This document shows, in pieces, positions 53,482 through 63,615 of a stretch of DNA of 64,000 nt. Both the position numbers and the translations under genes were made by a program. The DNA is from Chaenocephalus aceratus (lineage: Eukaryota; Chordata; Actinopteri; Perciformes; Channichthyidae): assembly GCA_023974075.1 (NCBI GenBank), contig CM043792.1, forward strand, positions 21,567,819 through 21,631,818, given 5' to 3'. Below the pieces are notes generated by a model. That model saw only the letters and a list, made by a program, of their open reading frames with translations, was not told the DNA's origin and did not search any database. Every line of letters begins with the position of its first letter. Within the stretch, counting starts at the first letter, position 1.

Positions 53482-54639
53482 TCAGTCAAGAGGAAGTTGA
53501 TTGGGAGGGGGGCTTACAGAGTTGAAAAGATGTGTATGAAACATATGTGTATCTTTTATGAGAGGACGTTGGAAGTTCACTAGTGCGCAACATACCTGCA
53601 CCAGTTTATCTGCGAAGTGCCTCAGGTGAGATGGAATGAACTTTAGGATCCTAAATTCTTTCAAACGAGCATTTGCTCTCTCGACGTGAATCCTATTTTG
53701 TGCGATAAGCTTTGTAGCCTGTGCTTCGCTGTGTGTCAGTTGGCCATGACAGAGGAATGGGGGAATGTTGACAGTGACTCCTTCAGGAAGAATGTTCTGG
53801 ATTAAGAATCCCTTGTCAGCCAATATCAGATCTCCAGGTTTGAAATGCTGAAGAACACCAGAATCCCGTACTATCTCTTTGTCACTTGTTGATTCCTGGG
53901 TATAGTTTGCTGCAGTATGTGATCACAGCATTTGGTGCTACCCCCAGCAGTAGTTTGAAGGAGTGCATGCCACGTAAGCAGAGTAGGTCTCTTTCTGGAT
54001 ATCCATTTGCTTGGGGATAGCAATTTTGATGTCCGTACAATCCAGTATCATTCTGCAGGTTTGGATGTGCCGAAATGAAGAAGGCAAGCTGGTTTTATTT
54101 TTCTCCCGGCTGGGAACAGTACTCATTATGTCCTTAAAAAGTAATTTATGGAGAACCTCTATAAATGTTACAATCACATTTCTGACAGTGCTTTCACCAC
54201 AGTGAAAGAGTGCAGCCAGATGAAGGTGTGTGTAATTATGACGTAGTTTCATGAGGGTCATGAAAACTTGGTCTTCAAGACTCAGTGATTTGGGGAACCA
54301 ACCTTCTGGGTATGTAATGGAACCCTCAAAACGAGCAACATACTCACACACAGCACTGAATGTGTCTCTATCTGGCAATCCTGTCTCCATCCGAAGAACC
54401 TTTTCACTCAGCTGAGAGGCAGAATACTTGTCACGGCAGTAACTCTGCTTTGCCTTGGACTCCTCTAGCTGGATCTCTAGCTGCATTATGTGTCTTTGCT
54501 GAGATTGAAGTTTTTCTTCTACCGTGGTTGCTTGCTCCTCTGCATTCTCAGATAGTGGTTTAGGATCTTCATTAGCAGCCGCCTGTGTTGATGGACCTGC
54601 TTCCTCCTCAGTCATTAGACACGCAGCTTCTTCCACCAT
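53482..54639 (-). pseudogene. DDE_Tnp_4 transposase (PIF/Harbinger-ISL2EU type), two frameshifts
   Basis: Reads from 54639 down to a stop at 53482. Order: acidic N-terminus, a coiled coil (EEKLQSQQRHIMQLEIQLEE), a helix-turn-helix of the HTH_Tnp_4 kind (LSLEDQVFMTLMKLRHNY, then FHCGESTVRNVI), then the DDE nuclease. The three acidic residues are visible: Asp in MILDCTDIKI, Asp in LILADKGF and Glu in HVERANARLKEF. These elements cut and paste DNA. Between the first and second acidic motifs the frame breaks twice: near 53938-53942 in a G run, where one G seems missing, and again about 50 bp further along near 53895. The first exon could lie upstream (towards 55.5 kb) and may once have supplied a DNA-binding domain; I could not find one. 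Partner nuclease: 51098-52557. Confidence 0.78.
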
Positions 54640-55597
54640 TCCATCAATTATCCCTCTCAGACAGTAGGAAATAATGCTCTTCTACATTCTGTTCTTTAAA
54701 GGAAACAGGCCTTTTTTTTCTTTTGTAAAAGAAAATGACAGCTGCAGATGCAGGAACAGGCATTGGGCTTCCTGTCAGCTCGTCTGTTGGGAAGATATAA
54801 AATATTAGTTTCATGGAAGTCACACCGTCACATATAAGAGCATTAAGACATACAGTACATAGGCTAAAACAAAACATCTAAAGATATAACCTTGCACTTT
54901 GATAAGTCTCGTAAACATTTTCACTATTTTGACATTTGTATAGATCAAAATTGAACTATAAGAAATAAATGGTAGATTAATCCATATTGAAAATAGGTGT
55001 CAGCTGCTACACTAATTATAATAGTTAGATTTCTTAATTAAGATAATATATTACTTTATTGATCCCAATTTGGGAAATGTTTGTGTTGCAGCAGCATAAA
55101 AAGAAAATACAAGTTATTATATATACAAAAGTATGTGACGGATGGAATATTAAATTGAATATAAATGTAAAATGTACATGTGATTTTACATCAAGGAGAA
55201 GCTATGGAGCAGAGAGTTCTCTGCCAGCCAGAGGTGATTTGTTATTAGTTCAATATGTCAAACTGATTTCCCTGACTACAATCTTTAGTTACATGGTGAA
55301 ACGTTATGCTGCTTGTACTAATTAGACTCATCATATAAGCCACACAGGTTTTAATAGGATGTATTCATTATCTTTACTTATGTTGCGGTCTTTTCAGCAG
55401 CGCCATCTCTAAAACGGCGATACAGTCACTATCCATCATTTGAATTTCACCGTGACATGGACAAAAATGTAACATCAGCTTACCTCATGGCACGAATCCA
55501 GACTCTCCTTTGGAAAACATTGGCCGGGAAACGATAGAACGAGCACGTTTCATGCGAAGACCTGTGGCTGCAACCCGGAGCAAAGCAAAAAACCATT
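54640..55597. other. Transposon interior upstream of the transposase
   Basis: Non-coding on present evidence. TTATTGATCCCAATTTGG at about 55058-55075 is a LINE-like 3' tail. On the minus strand a GGTAAGCTG donor-like site at about 55480 could end a 5' exon of the transposase, but the short frames before it do not join convincingly. Confidence 0.35.
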
Positions 55598-57719
55598 GGC
55601 TGCAGTCGGATAGTTTAAAAATCAGCTCCTAAATTCTAACCCTATCGTCTATTCCTTGACCTCTGAGTGAAACGTCAAGGGGTTAAGGGATAGTGGATAG
55701 GAGAATTCAAAAGGATTTAGGAGAAGAGACTGCGGTACTTTAGAGAATCCGAATGCACTTTCACTATCCGACGTGTTTATGATGCGCCAGCGGACGTCAT
55801 TGTGTGCGTCTGCTGCTGTGGGGAAACTATGGAAACCACAGTTTTCTATACAGCGGACTACAACATGGATGTTTAATAAGAACGAGGGACTACTGTAAAC
55901 TCATCTAGAGACTCTGCACCGTGCTCTGATGCTGCTGCTTTGCTTTATGAACGTGGACAACAGAGAAACATATTCTTCATGACCAAAGTTGGAATTGAAA
56001 TAAAAAAGGAAAGTGAAACTTATGCTCGTCACCCTCTCCCTCCGGTCCACATTAATACAAATGATCCCAATACGTATGATTGTATGAACTAAAGATCTTA
56101 AAATCAATACAGATGTATTTATTATAAACGTTAGTCCTTAACATCTATCACTGTGTATATCACCATTCAAACATCTTTTAAAAGTTGAACAAACCCCACA
56201 AAGCTCAGTAAAGACTGAAATGTTGACTTTATTTGATAATTTCAGTGAAAACTAACGTTCATATTTCTCTTTTTGATTATAATACTGATGAACGTTCAAA
56301 ACAAAGCACTTTGGCAACTTACCACCTATGTTTTAAAATGCTTAATAAGCACCGTAACTTTCATGATATAATTTCTCGGTCATAATCGGTTGTTTCCGTG
56401 AACGGCCGACTGTTGAGTGACGGCAAATGCTGCGGCTGCAAGGCATTGTGGGGCAGCATTTTCGCTTCTCCTGTCGGTTAGGGAGGTCCAGTGGTTCCTA
56501 AGCTAAAGGAGGTTATAAAGGAAGTTTGAAACCTCCTTTCCTTTCATTCTCATCATTCTAGAGAATTCGAACGGCACTTATCATGGCTGCCACTGAGGGA
56601 CTTCCGGGTCATTTCACTCCTTTAGGAAGGTTCCTAAGCTAAATGGACTATATAGTCCATATAGAATAGTCCATTTAGCTTAGGAACCTTCCTAAAGGAG
56701 TGAAATGACCCGGAAGTCCCTCAGTGGCAGCCATGATAAGTGCCGTTCGAATTCTCTAGAATGATGAGAATGATAGGAAAGGAGGTTTCAAACTTCCTTT
56801 ATAACCTCCTTTAGCTTAGGAACCACTGGACCTCCCTAACCGACAGGAGAGGAGAAAATGCTGCCCCACAATGCCTTGCAGCCGCAGCATTTGCCGTCAC
56901 TCAACAGTCGGCCGTTCACGGAAACAACCGATTATGACCGAGAAATTATATCATGAAAGTTACGGTGCTTATTAAGCATTTTAAAACATAGGTGGTAAGT
57001 TGCCAAAGTGCTTTGTTTTGAACGTTCATCAGTATTATAATCAAAAAGAGAAATATGAACGTTAGTTTTCACTGAAATTATCAAATAAAGTCAACATTTC
57101 AGTCTTTACTGAGCTGTGTGGGGTTTGTTCAACTTTTAAAAGATGTTTGAATGGTGATATACACAGTGATAGATGTTAAGGACTAACGTTTATAATAAAT
57201 ACATCTGTATTGATTTTAAGATCTTTAGTTCATACAATCATACGTATTGGGATCATTTGTATTAATGTGGACCGGAGGGAGAGGGTGACGAGCATAAATT
57301 TCACTTTCCTTTTTTATTTCAATTCCAACTTTGGTCATGAAGAATATGTTTCTCTGTTGTCCACGTTCATAAAGCAAAGCAGCAGCATCAGAGCACGGTG
57401 CAGAGTCTCTAGATGAGTTTACAGTAGTCCCTCGTTCTTATTAAACATCCATGTTGTAATCCGCTGTATAGAAAACTGTGGTTTCCATAGTTTCCCCACA
57501 GCAGCAGACGCACACAATGACGTCCGCTGGCGCATCATAAACACGTCGGATAGTGAAAGTGCATTCGGATTCTCTAAAGTACCGCAGTCTCTTCTCCTAA
57601 GTCCTTTTGAATTCTCCTATCCACTATCCCTTAACCCCGTGACGTTTCACTCAGAGGTCAAGGAATAGACGATAGGGTTAGAACTTAGGAGCTGATTTTT
57701 AAACTATCCGACTGCAGCC
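55598..57719. repeat. 2.1-kb near-perfect palindrome (1,053-bp arms, 16-bp loop)
   Basis: The left arm is 55598-56650, the loop 56651-56666 and the right arm 56667-57719. Outer ends are GGCTGCAGTCGGATAG and its reverse complement. The arms are equal in length, and I found only scattered single-base differences, for example near 56200 against 57115 and near 56465 against 56850. Each arm carries at its outer end a 168-bp segment that itself has inverted ends (GTCGGATAGT, 55605-55772). A 68-residue ORF occurs mirrored in both arms and has no known domain. It could be a foldback element or a head-to-head duplicated MITE. Confidence 0.9.
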
Positions 57720-57985
57720 CCTGGTTGCGGAACGCGGAATGGGGCGGGGTCGGATGTGGGCGGGGCTGGACGTCCGATGGGCGGGGTGTATGGATATCCT
57801 AATGACACAAATAGCATCATCTGCTGGACAACTACAATAAGTACAGACACAAATCTGCACTGACTAAATATAATTAATCTGCACTCGACTAAATATAATT
57901 TAAAAACTAAATATACAAACTTCATACTAATTAAATGCATGAATGTATTTAAATATGTGGTATACAAAGTCATATATTCTATATT

Positions 57986-58067
57986 AGTGTATTTAAGTTC
58001 ATTATTTAATATTTGTTTTAAATGATAGTGTATTTAAGTATATTATTTAATATTTGTTTTAATTGAT
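57986..58067. repeat. 41-bp tandem duplication
   Basis: Two adjacent AT-rich copies, each beginning AGTGTATTTAAG, with few differences. Confidence 0.8.
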
Positions 58068-58401
58068 TATTCATTTAGTCAGTTGTGTGCATACTCATAT
58101 CTAGTCCATATATTTCAAATGATACATTGCATTTCATAGAATGATAGAAAAAGCATTTATTATTTACAACATTTATCATAACAGAACAATCATTAAGATA
58201 ACAGAACCGAAAAAGCAAATACAGTAAATATAAAAACCAAACCAAGTATACAAACAAAAAATCTATACAACAGTGAAAGGCTTTGCTGATGCAAACATTC
58301 AACCGCGCTCTTCAAAACAGGCATGAACCTTAAGGTTTTCTTTATCAATGCACTGCTCAAAAAACATTAAATAGTCCGACTCAAAGTTGAACCTGAACAT
58401 A

Positions 58402-58493
58402 AATGCTGTGCTGCCTGGGGATGCTTCAAGCACTCAGAGAAAGGAGTATGAATGTAAGGTTTCCCCACTGACACAGAGAGGAGGAAAGAATGT
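58402..58493 (+). pseudogene. Degenerate THAP first exon (copy A)
   Basis: The plus strand reads CAAWGC, then a SEKGV match, then a stop codon. It aligns with the better THAP exon at 61084 (TGCTGTGCTGCCTGGGGATG shared). The stop and the lost downstream residues make it non-functional. Confidence 0.55.
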
Positions 58494-58796
58494 CTGGCTC
58501 AAGTCAGCAGGAGCAATGTAACTATCACAAAAGACAACAACAGCAACAACATATACGAGGTAATCATATTTTTCACAAAACGAAGACCACACCATTGGGA
58601 AGCTTAACGTCTGTTTAATAAAAATAAGGAACAGGGAGAGGCTTGCAAAGCTCTGGGAGTTGAGACTCAGGTGCAGGGTGAGGGTCTCATTGCAGGTCTT
58701 CAGGCTCCATTGAATCCCCCTGGGGTTCTGGTGCTGAAAGAGGGAGACAGGAGAAAGGGTTAGATACATCTAGCAACCTATAGGATGGGAAATTGC

Positions 58797-59545
58797 CGAT
58801 ACCGATTTTTACCGATCCGATCTTTATGCAATGCATTACGAGAAAAAAAAGACAGATACCGGCTGGTCATCCAATGCGATGAATTCAGCTATCTAGTTAT
58901 TGTGTTGGCCTTTTCACTGTTCTGGGGCAGTTTCTCTTTCCTTTTAAAAGTCTCTGAAAGTGTCGGTTGTTTCAGTGCCGTTACCTGAGTGGCCGCTGTG
59001 TACTCGTCGTGTTGTTGTTTGTGTTTGTTTCTCAGGTAGCGTATTAGATTGGTCGTGTTGAACGTAGCTCTGTTCTTTCCACCACGCGGAACCTCTGCCT
59101 TGCAAACATTGCATCTGGCTGTTACACTGCCTTCGCTTTCAATTTTATAATACTTCCAAACTCCTGACATTTTCTCCGTCCCGACTCCCGAGTCACCAGC
59201 TGAACGTAGCCTCTCGTTAGCTTACTGCTACTATTAGACACTGCGCCCACTCTGTTGCCAGATTTCAGAGAAATAAGCAACCAGGTCTATGAAAACAAGC
59301 CCAAAGAAAGCAACACATACATGATGTAGTGTAATTTGAAACCAAAACTAAGTCCTCAGGATGACTTTAAGACGTGAACATGGTCATTTTTGTTTTGTAA
59401 TATTAAATAATAAAAAAAAAATTATAAAAAAAAAAAAAAAAAAAAAATCCCGATCCCCGATTTTTTTCTCCCGATCCCCGATCTTTTGAAAATCACGTGA
59501 TCGGCTCCGATCCCCGATCACGTGATCGGATCGGGACATCTCTAG
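58797..59545 (-). mobile_element. hAT-family transposon fragment inserted in copy A
   Basis: On the minus strand it starts TAGAGATGTCCCGATCCGAT, a hAT-type end, followed by GATCGGGGATCGG subrepeats and an A/T homopolymer. It then encodes a BED zinc-finger start and ends in ATCGGTAAAAATCGGTATCG. It interrupts sequence that is continuous in copy B after GGATGGGAAATTGCC. The far terminus is missing. Confidence 0.6.
58889..59170 (-). pseudogene. BED zinc-finger N-terminus of a hAT transposase
   Basis: 93 residues from MSGVWKYYKI; Cys pair CNVC, then NLIRYLRNKHKQQH gives the His part of a BED finger (C-x2-C ... H-x4-H type). BED fingers are the DNA-binding module of hAT transposases and ZBED proteins. 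The catalytic RNase-H part is absent, so this is a 5' fragment. Confidence 0.65.
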
Positions 59546-60300
59546 TAATAATCAACAGAATCAAAGACATAATATGACTGCTAAAAACACTCACCCATAA
59601 ATTACGTTTTTGTTTACTGTTTGGAAGTCTCAAATATCCACTCTAAATCCATATCGATGTATCACAAAAATAGCTCTCTTCCTTATTATTGTGTAACGTT
59701 AACTATATTACACTAGCTTGAACTCCAAGATGGATATCCTCATTTCACCACCTCCACCCACGACAATCACACGCCCCAATGATTTAACTAATATGTAACT
59801 CCCTCCACCCCGGATAAAAGCACGTTAAGAAGCCCCTTTTCTCTAATTCCACAACGTTGGAGGAAATAACATTAAGAGAACGGATTTCGTGGTTAACGTG
59901 TTATCCGGCATTCTAGCCTAATCTGTTATCTGTAGCCTAAACGTCAAATATACTGATTGAAGGGATAATCCACTAACATCCTTTAATACACATGTGTAGT
60001 TAATTTGATTCAGATGTTCTGATAATATCCGCAATATAAATCTTTAAACGTCTTCTTACCTTTAAAAGTCCATCACGAACGGTCGGGTCTATTATGCTGC
60101 AACCATAGACTGCTAGCCGCAGATCCTCTCAATAGTTTCCCGGAAGTGCTCCGCGATCCGTCATTGCTGTAAAAAACTGGTCCATTGGAGTGAACGGAGA
60201 TGTCGGAACTCTTCTCTGGGCGGGGTCGGACATCCAACCCCGCCTTTTATCCGACCTCGCCCCATTCCGCGTTCCGCAGCGAGGACCTTCTCAGAACACG

Positions 60301-60310
60301 GGGGAAAACC
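60301..60310. repeat. Left 10-bp target-site duplication
   Basis: GGGGAAAACC directly before the element; identical to 63105-63114. Confidence 0.75.
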
Positions 60311-61083
60311 AGAGCCATATAATAGAAGAGTTACGACAACGGAAGTCCAAAAACGGTTATCGTCACGTGGTTCATGTAGACGAGGATCGTTCCCCGGAAG
60401 TTCATGGCGGGCAATGTGAATGCAATGATAACAGGAGATAGAACTACGATTTTTGGTAATTATTATTAAATAAAGGTTTTGATTTGCAATATTTATACAA
60501 CAAATCGATGTGTATGTATTTACATCAATATGTTTTAAAAAATAAAATATAATTTTCTAATATTAAGTGATAATATTAGGATTAGTGTGAACAACTAGTT
60601 TACATGTTACTAACAGTGCCTTGGTTAAAGAGCCTGTTGTTGTTTATTTATAGCTTTGAATTCTTTAAAACCAATAGTATCTTCTTAAACTTGTATGGTA
60701 GTCAGGAGCATCACTTTCTAATGTTTATTGATATATTTAGCGGGAGGGGATCTAAAGTAATGCTTTAAAATTCAGATTGGATTCATTTCTAACATTTTCT
60801 TAAATTCATGGTAGTTTCAGTAATCCCCTGGTAATTGAGGACACAAGTTATCTAAATGACTAATGTCATCTTTATGGCTTTCAGAAAGGACAGGAGACCG
60901 ACAGGTGACTATCAAAGGACTAGCAGCAGCAGCAGCATGATGATGATGTTAAATGTGTTGTTTTAGGAACATCCATTGCAAATACATGGAATTCAATAAA
61001 CATTGAATAGCATATCATGCAGTTTGTCTGTGCCTTTTCCTCCGTGTTGTCCTGGTTTGCTGTGCTGCCTCCTAGTCGCCACC

Positions 61084-61212
61084 ATGGTTTGCTGTGCTGC
61101 CTGGGGATGCTCAAATCGCTCCGAGAAAGGAGTACGAATGTACGGCTTCCCCACTGACACAGAGCGGAGGAAGCAGGAGCAATTTCACGACCAACAGCAA
61201 ACAAATATGTGA
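61084..61212 (+). pseudogene. THAP-domain first exon (copy B)
   Basis: ATG in a strong GCCACCATGG context. The product starts MVCCAAWGCSNRSEKGVRMY followed by GFPTDTERRK: the first Cys pair (C-x4-C), the Arg and the FP motif of a THAP zinc finger. The frame then degenerates and stops where the family's conserved Trp should follow. The C-terminal part of the domain appears in a separate segment at 61718. Confidence 0.6.
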
Positions 61213-61717
61213 TTTATATACAAACACTGCATTTGCACTTTTTCACAAAACGAAAACCACACCATTGGGAAAGCTTAATGTTTTGTTTAATACAAAAAAA
61301 AACAGGGAAAGGCTTGAAAAACACAGAGTTGAGACTCAGGGTGCAGGGTGAGGGTCTCAGTGCAGGTATTCAGGCTCCATTGAATCCCCCTCTGGTTCTT
61401 GTGCTGAAAGAGGGAGCAACAGACAGGAGAAAGGGTTATACACACCTATATAGCACACCTATTGGATGGGAAATTGCCTTGGGGAGATAAGGTGTGGTCT
61501 CTGTTCCCAACTGAAGTTATGGAACTTTATTATTTGTGAGTTTAACAAAGTATGACAAATGACATCAGTAACAGATGTGATATGAATTTCTATAAAGTTG
61601 TCTCACATTCTTGGTCATATTTTATATACAGTATGTAATGAGTATAACATGTCCAGTAAGTATAAAGTGTTTCCTAATACTGTGTATTCAACCACTATGG
61701 AATATGTATGTGGGCAG

Positions 61718-61913
61718 ATAAAACTGAGTTGTTATGTGTGTGAAGTAACCTCAAGTCACTCATTTGTCAAGACAAAAAAGGGCAAGACTAGGCTGAGAGC
61801 AGAGGCTATACCCACCATCTTCGTGCATCGCCCTGTGGTCAAAAAGAGAAGGGCCCCTGTATCTACAAAGCCCATAGCTCATGATCACAGCGATAGTGTG
61901 AAAGGTGACACAG
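61718..61913 (+). pseudogene. THAP-domain second exon remnant
   Basis: Preceded by an acceptor-like TGGGCAG and followed by CAG|GTATAA. It encodes TSSHSFVKTKKGKTRLRAEA and then IPTIFVHRP. The AVPTIF-like end is the hallmark C-terminus of THAP domains. The expected C-x2-H pair is damaged (CEV instead of a Cys-x-x-His context). With the exon at 61084 it probably once formed a THAP protein. Confidence 0.5.
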
Positions 61914-63104
61914 GTATAATAAGTATGAACTCTTAGTAACAAAAGTAATATTTCTTATTTTTAAGTGGTATAATATTTTAAATGTTCGAACATTTACAGT
62001 GCCATGTCTTCTACTTACATTAGTCTCAAAGATTGAAGGAAGAAGGGAAGGAATCACTGCCCTCCACCTGCCAGCACCCAGCCAGAGGAGCGCAAACAAC
62101 AAAAACAAGCAAGGTGTCCCGTCATGTACCTGGAAGTTTGGGTTGGCAAAATGGAGTAAGAGAGGGACTTGAAAAACCTTGGTGGCTCTCTACTCATGTT
62201 GTTACAGTTGTCTTGGTTACAGCTCTCACGTTTTTTTTGGTGCCATTTCCACATCTTTAGAAAATATGAAAAAATTGAAGTGAAATCAACCTCTTCTCTG
62301 GAGAACAAACTTTGATTTCTCTGTCTTGTGAGTTTGCAGTCTTGCAGTTTTGCTCCTCCACCTGTAACATCACTGCCCCTCCACCTGCCATACAGTAAGT
62401 TACTAACAAGATTACTTATATAATACAGTGATAGAATACATGTTTAGTGTGCTTACTTATATAAAACAGTAGTATTAAACTTACCTTGTGTTTTCACTCT
62501 CACTTAAGTCCCTCTCCCTTTGCCATCAATCCAAAATCAGCTGAGCTGCAACATTATACAGACGGGTAATAATCAACATAATCACAAGGACACAATATGG
62601 CTCTGCTAAAAACACTCACTCTTACACGCACCAAAGTTATATTTATCTAATATTTAACTCCCTCCACCCCCGCATACAATCCCGTTTAGAAAACCCTCTT
62701 CTATAATTCAACAACGTTGGACCAAATGACATTAAGAGAACGGAATTTACAATTGAAAGGCTGTTCAACGTGTGTTGCAAACTTGCTTCGGTATCCTAGC
62801 TTGATCTGTTATCTGTAAACGTTCCCTAAATCTACTAATTTAGGGATAATCCACTGACATCCTTTAATACACATGTTAATTTGAATCAGATGTACTGATA
62901 ATATCCGCAATATAAATCTTTAAACTTCTTCTTACCTTTAAAAGTCCGTCACGAACGGTGTATTATGCTGCAACTCTACAGCTCTACTAGCCTTGACGCT
63001 AACTTCCGGGGAACGATTGAGAGGCTCCACGATCCGCCATTGCTGTAAAAAAGTGGTCCATTGGAGTGAACGGAGATGTCATAACTCTTCTATTATATGG
63101 CTCT

Positions 63105-63114
63105 GGGGAAAACC
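63105..63114. repeat. Right 10-bp target-site duplication
   Basis: GGGGAAAACC directly after the element; identical to 60301-60310. Confidence 0.75.
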
Positions 63115-63289
63115 AAAAAACCAAAAAACAAACTTAGCTGGAGTGTTTACGTGTTCGGCGTAATGACGGCGTACAACGGCCTCGACAATTTCTGTAGTCC
63201 TATTCAGCCACTCGGTAACAACCATTGTTTTTCAGACACGTAAACTCTTCAAAAATCACCAGTGGGGTCACTGCTGATGTATTTAATGT

Positions 63290-63460
63290 CGTAGAACAAA
63301 ACGTGATTTATCTCTTAAATTTGTGTCAACCACAGACCTTATTTCGAGCTATTTTCCAAAACCCTATGGAGAAAATGCATTGCTTTTTAACGAAGGAACC
63401 GGAAGTGCTAAAAATGCTAACTTACTTCCGGGTTTTAGGACGCGTCACTGCGGTTCTCTA
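63290..63460 (-). repeat. Right terminal inverted repeat of the 12.8-kb element
   Basis: Reverse complement of the left TIR at 50705-50870, with about a dozen extra bases near 63400-63420. Confidence 0.75.
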
Positions 63461-63558
63461 TTATACTTTCAATTACTCATTTTGAATTTGTAACAGCCTG
63501 TCCTCCTACAAAAAACGTTCATGCTCTTATTACGACCCAGAGACACGTTTTAAAGTGT

Positions 63559-63615
63559 ATGTTGTTTCTTACACGACCACTAGAGGTGCTCTAGTGGTCG
63601 TGTAAGAAACAACAT
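63559..63615. repeat. Perfect hairpin with 27-bp arms and 3-bp loop
   Basis: The left arm is 63559-63585, the loop GTG and the right arm 63589-63615. The inner arm contains CCACTAGAG, similar to the core of the CTCF motif on both strands. Confidence 0.95.

Larger units (their letters stand above)
57726..60278. mobile_element. Element with GC-rich inverted ends, carrying a THAP-exon remnant and a hAT fragment
   Basis: The left end TGCGGAACGCGGAATGGGGC pairs inverted with about 60214-60278; similarity runs about 60 bp with several differences. It begins 6 bp after the palindrome. The interior from 58399 to 60213 is a degenerate second copy of the THAP element at 61089-63090. No flanking duplication was seen, so whether these ends define a real transposon or a rearrangement is unclear. 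Confidence 0.5.
60311..63104. mobile_element. 2.8-kb THAP-carrying element with 10-bp TSD
   Basis: Ends AGAGCCATATAATAGAAGAG and its reverse complement are inverted repeats matching at 27 of 28 positions, with a further shared block (GATCGTTCCCCGGAAGTT) inward. GGGGAAAACC is duplicated perfectly at both flanks. A 9-11-bp TSD is typical of Mutator-like elements, whereas THAP-bearing transposases are known mainly from P, Kolobok and ISL2EU elements, so the family is unclear. The interior has THAP exons but no transposase catalytic core. It was inserted within the larger 50705-63460 unit. Confidence 0.72.
50705..63460. mobile_element. 12.8-kb TIR-bounded ISL2EU/Harbinger-like transposon swollen by nested insertions
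   Basis: The left end starts TAGAGAACCGCAGTGACGCG, and the reverse complement of the right end (63460 inward) starts identically. Similarity continues for roughly 150-170 bp on both sides, through shared blocks such as CCGGTTCCTTCGT, TTGGAAAATAGCTCGAAATA and GGTCTGTGGTTGACACA. The TIRs enclose a SWIM-YqaJ nuclease gene (+) and a DDE_Tnp_4 transposase gene (-). I recall this two-gene set from ISL2EU-type relatives of PIF/Harbinger. TA beside each end may be the target duplication. Without the inserted palindrome and the THAP/BED elements (about 55.6-63.1 kb) the core would be about 5 kb, a normal size. Both genes carry frameshifts, so this copy is probably dead. Confidence 0.7.

Noticed and set aside
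54644..54877. 77-residue ORF directly upstream of the transposase as a THAP exon
   Set aside because: It lacks the Cys pairs and the FP motif; its Lys/Arg-rich stretch does not splice convincingly to the transposase frame.
55901..56107. 68-residue ORF, mirrored at 57210-57416
   Set aside because: The duplication is explained by the palindrome; no domain, and conservation between arms reflects DNA symmetry.
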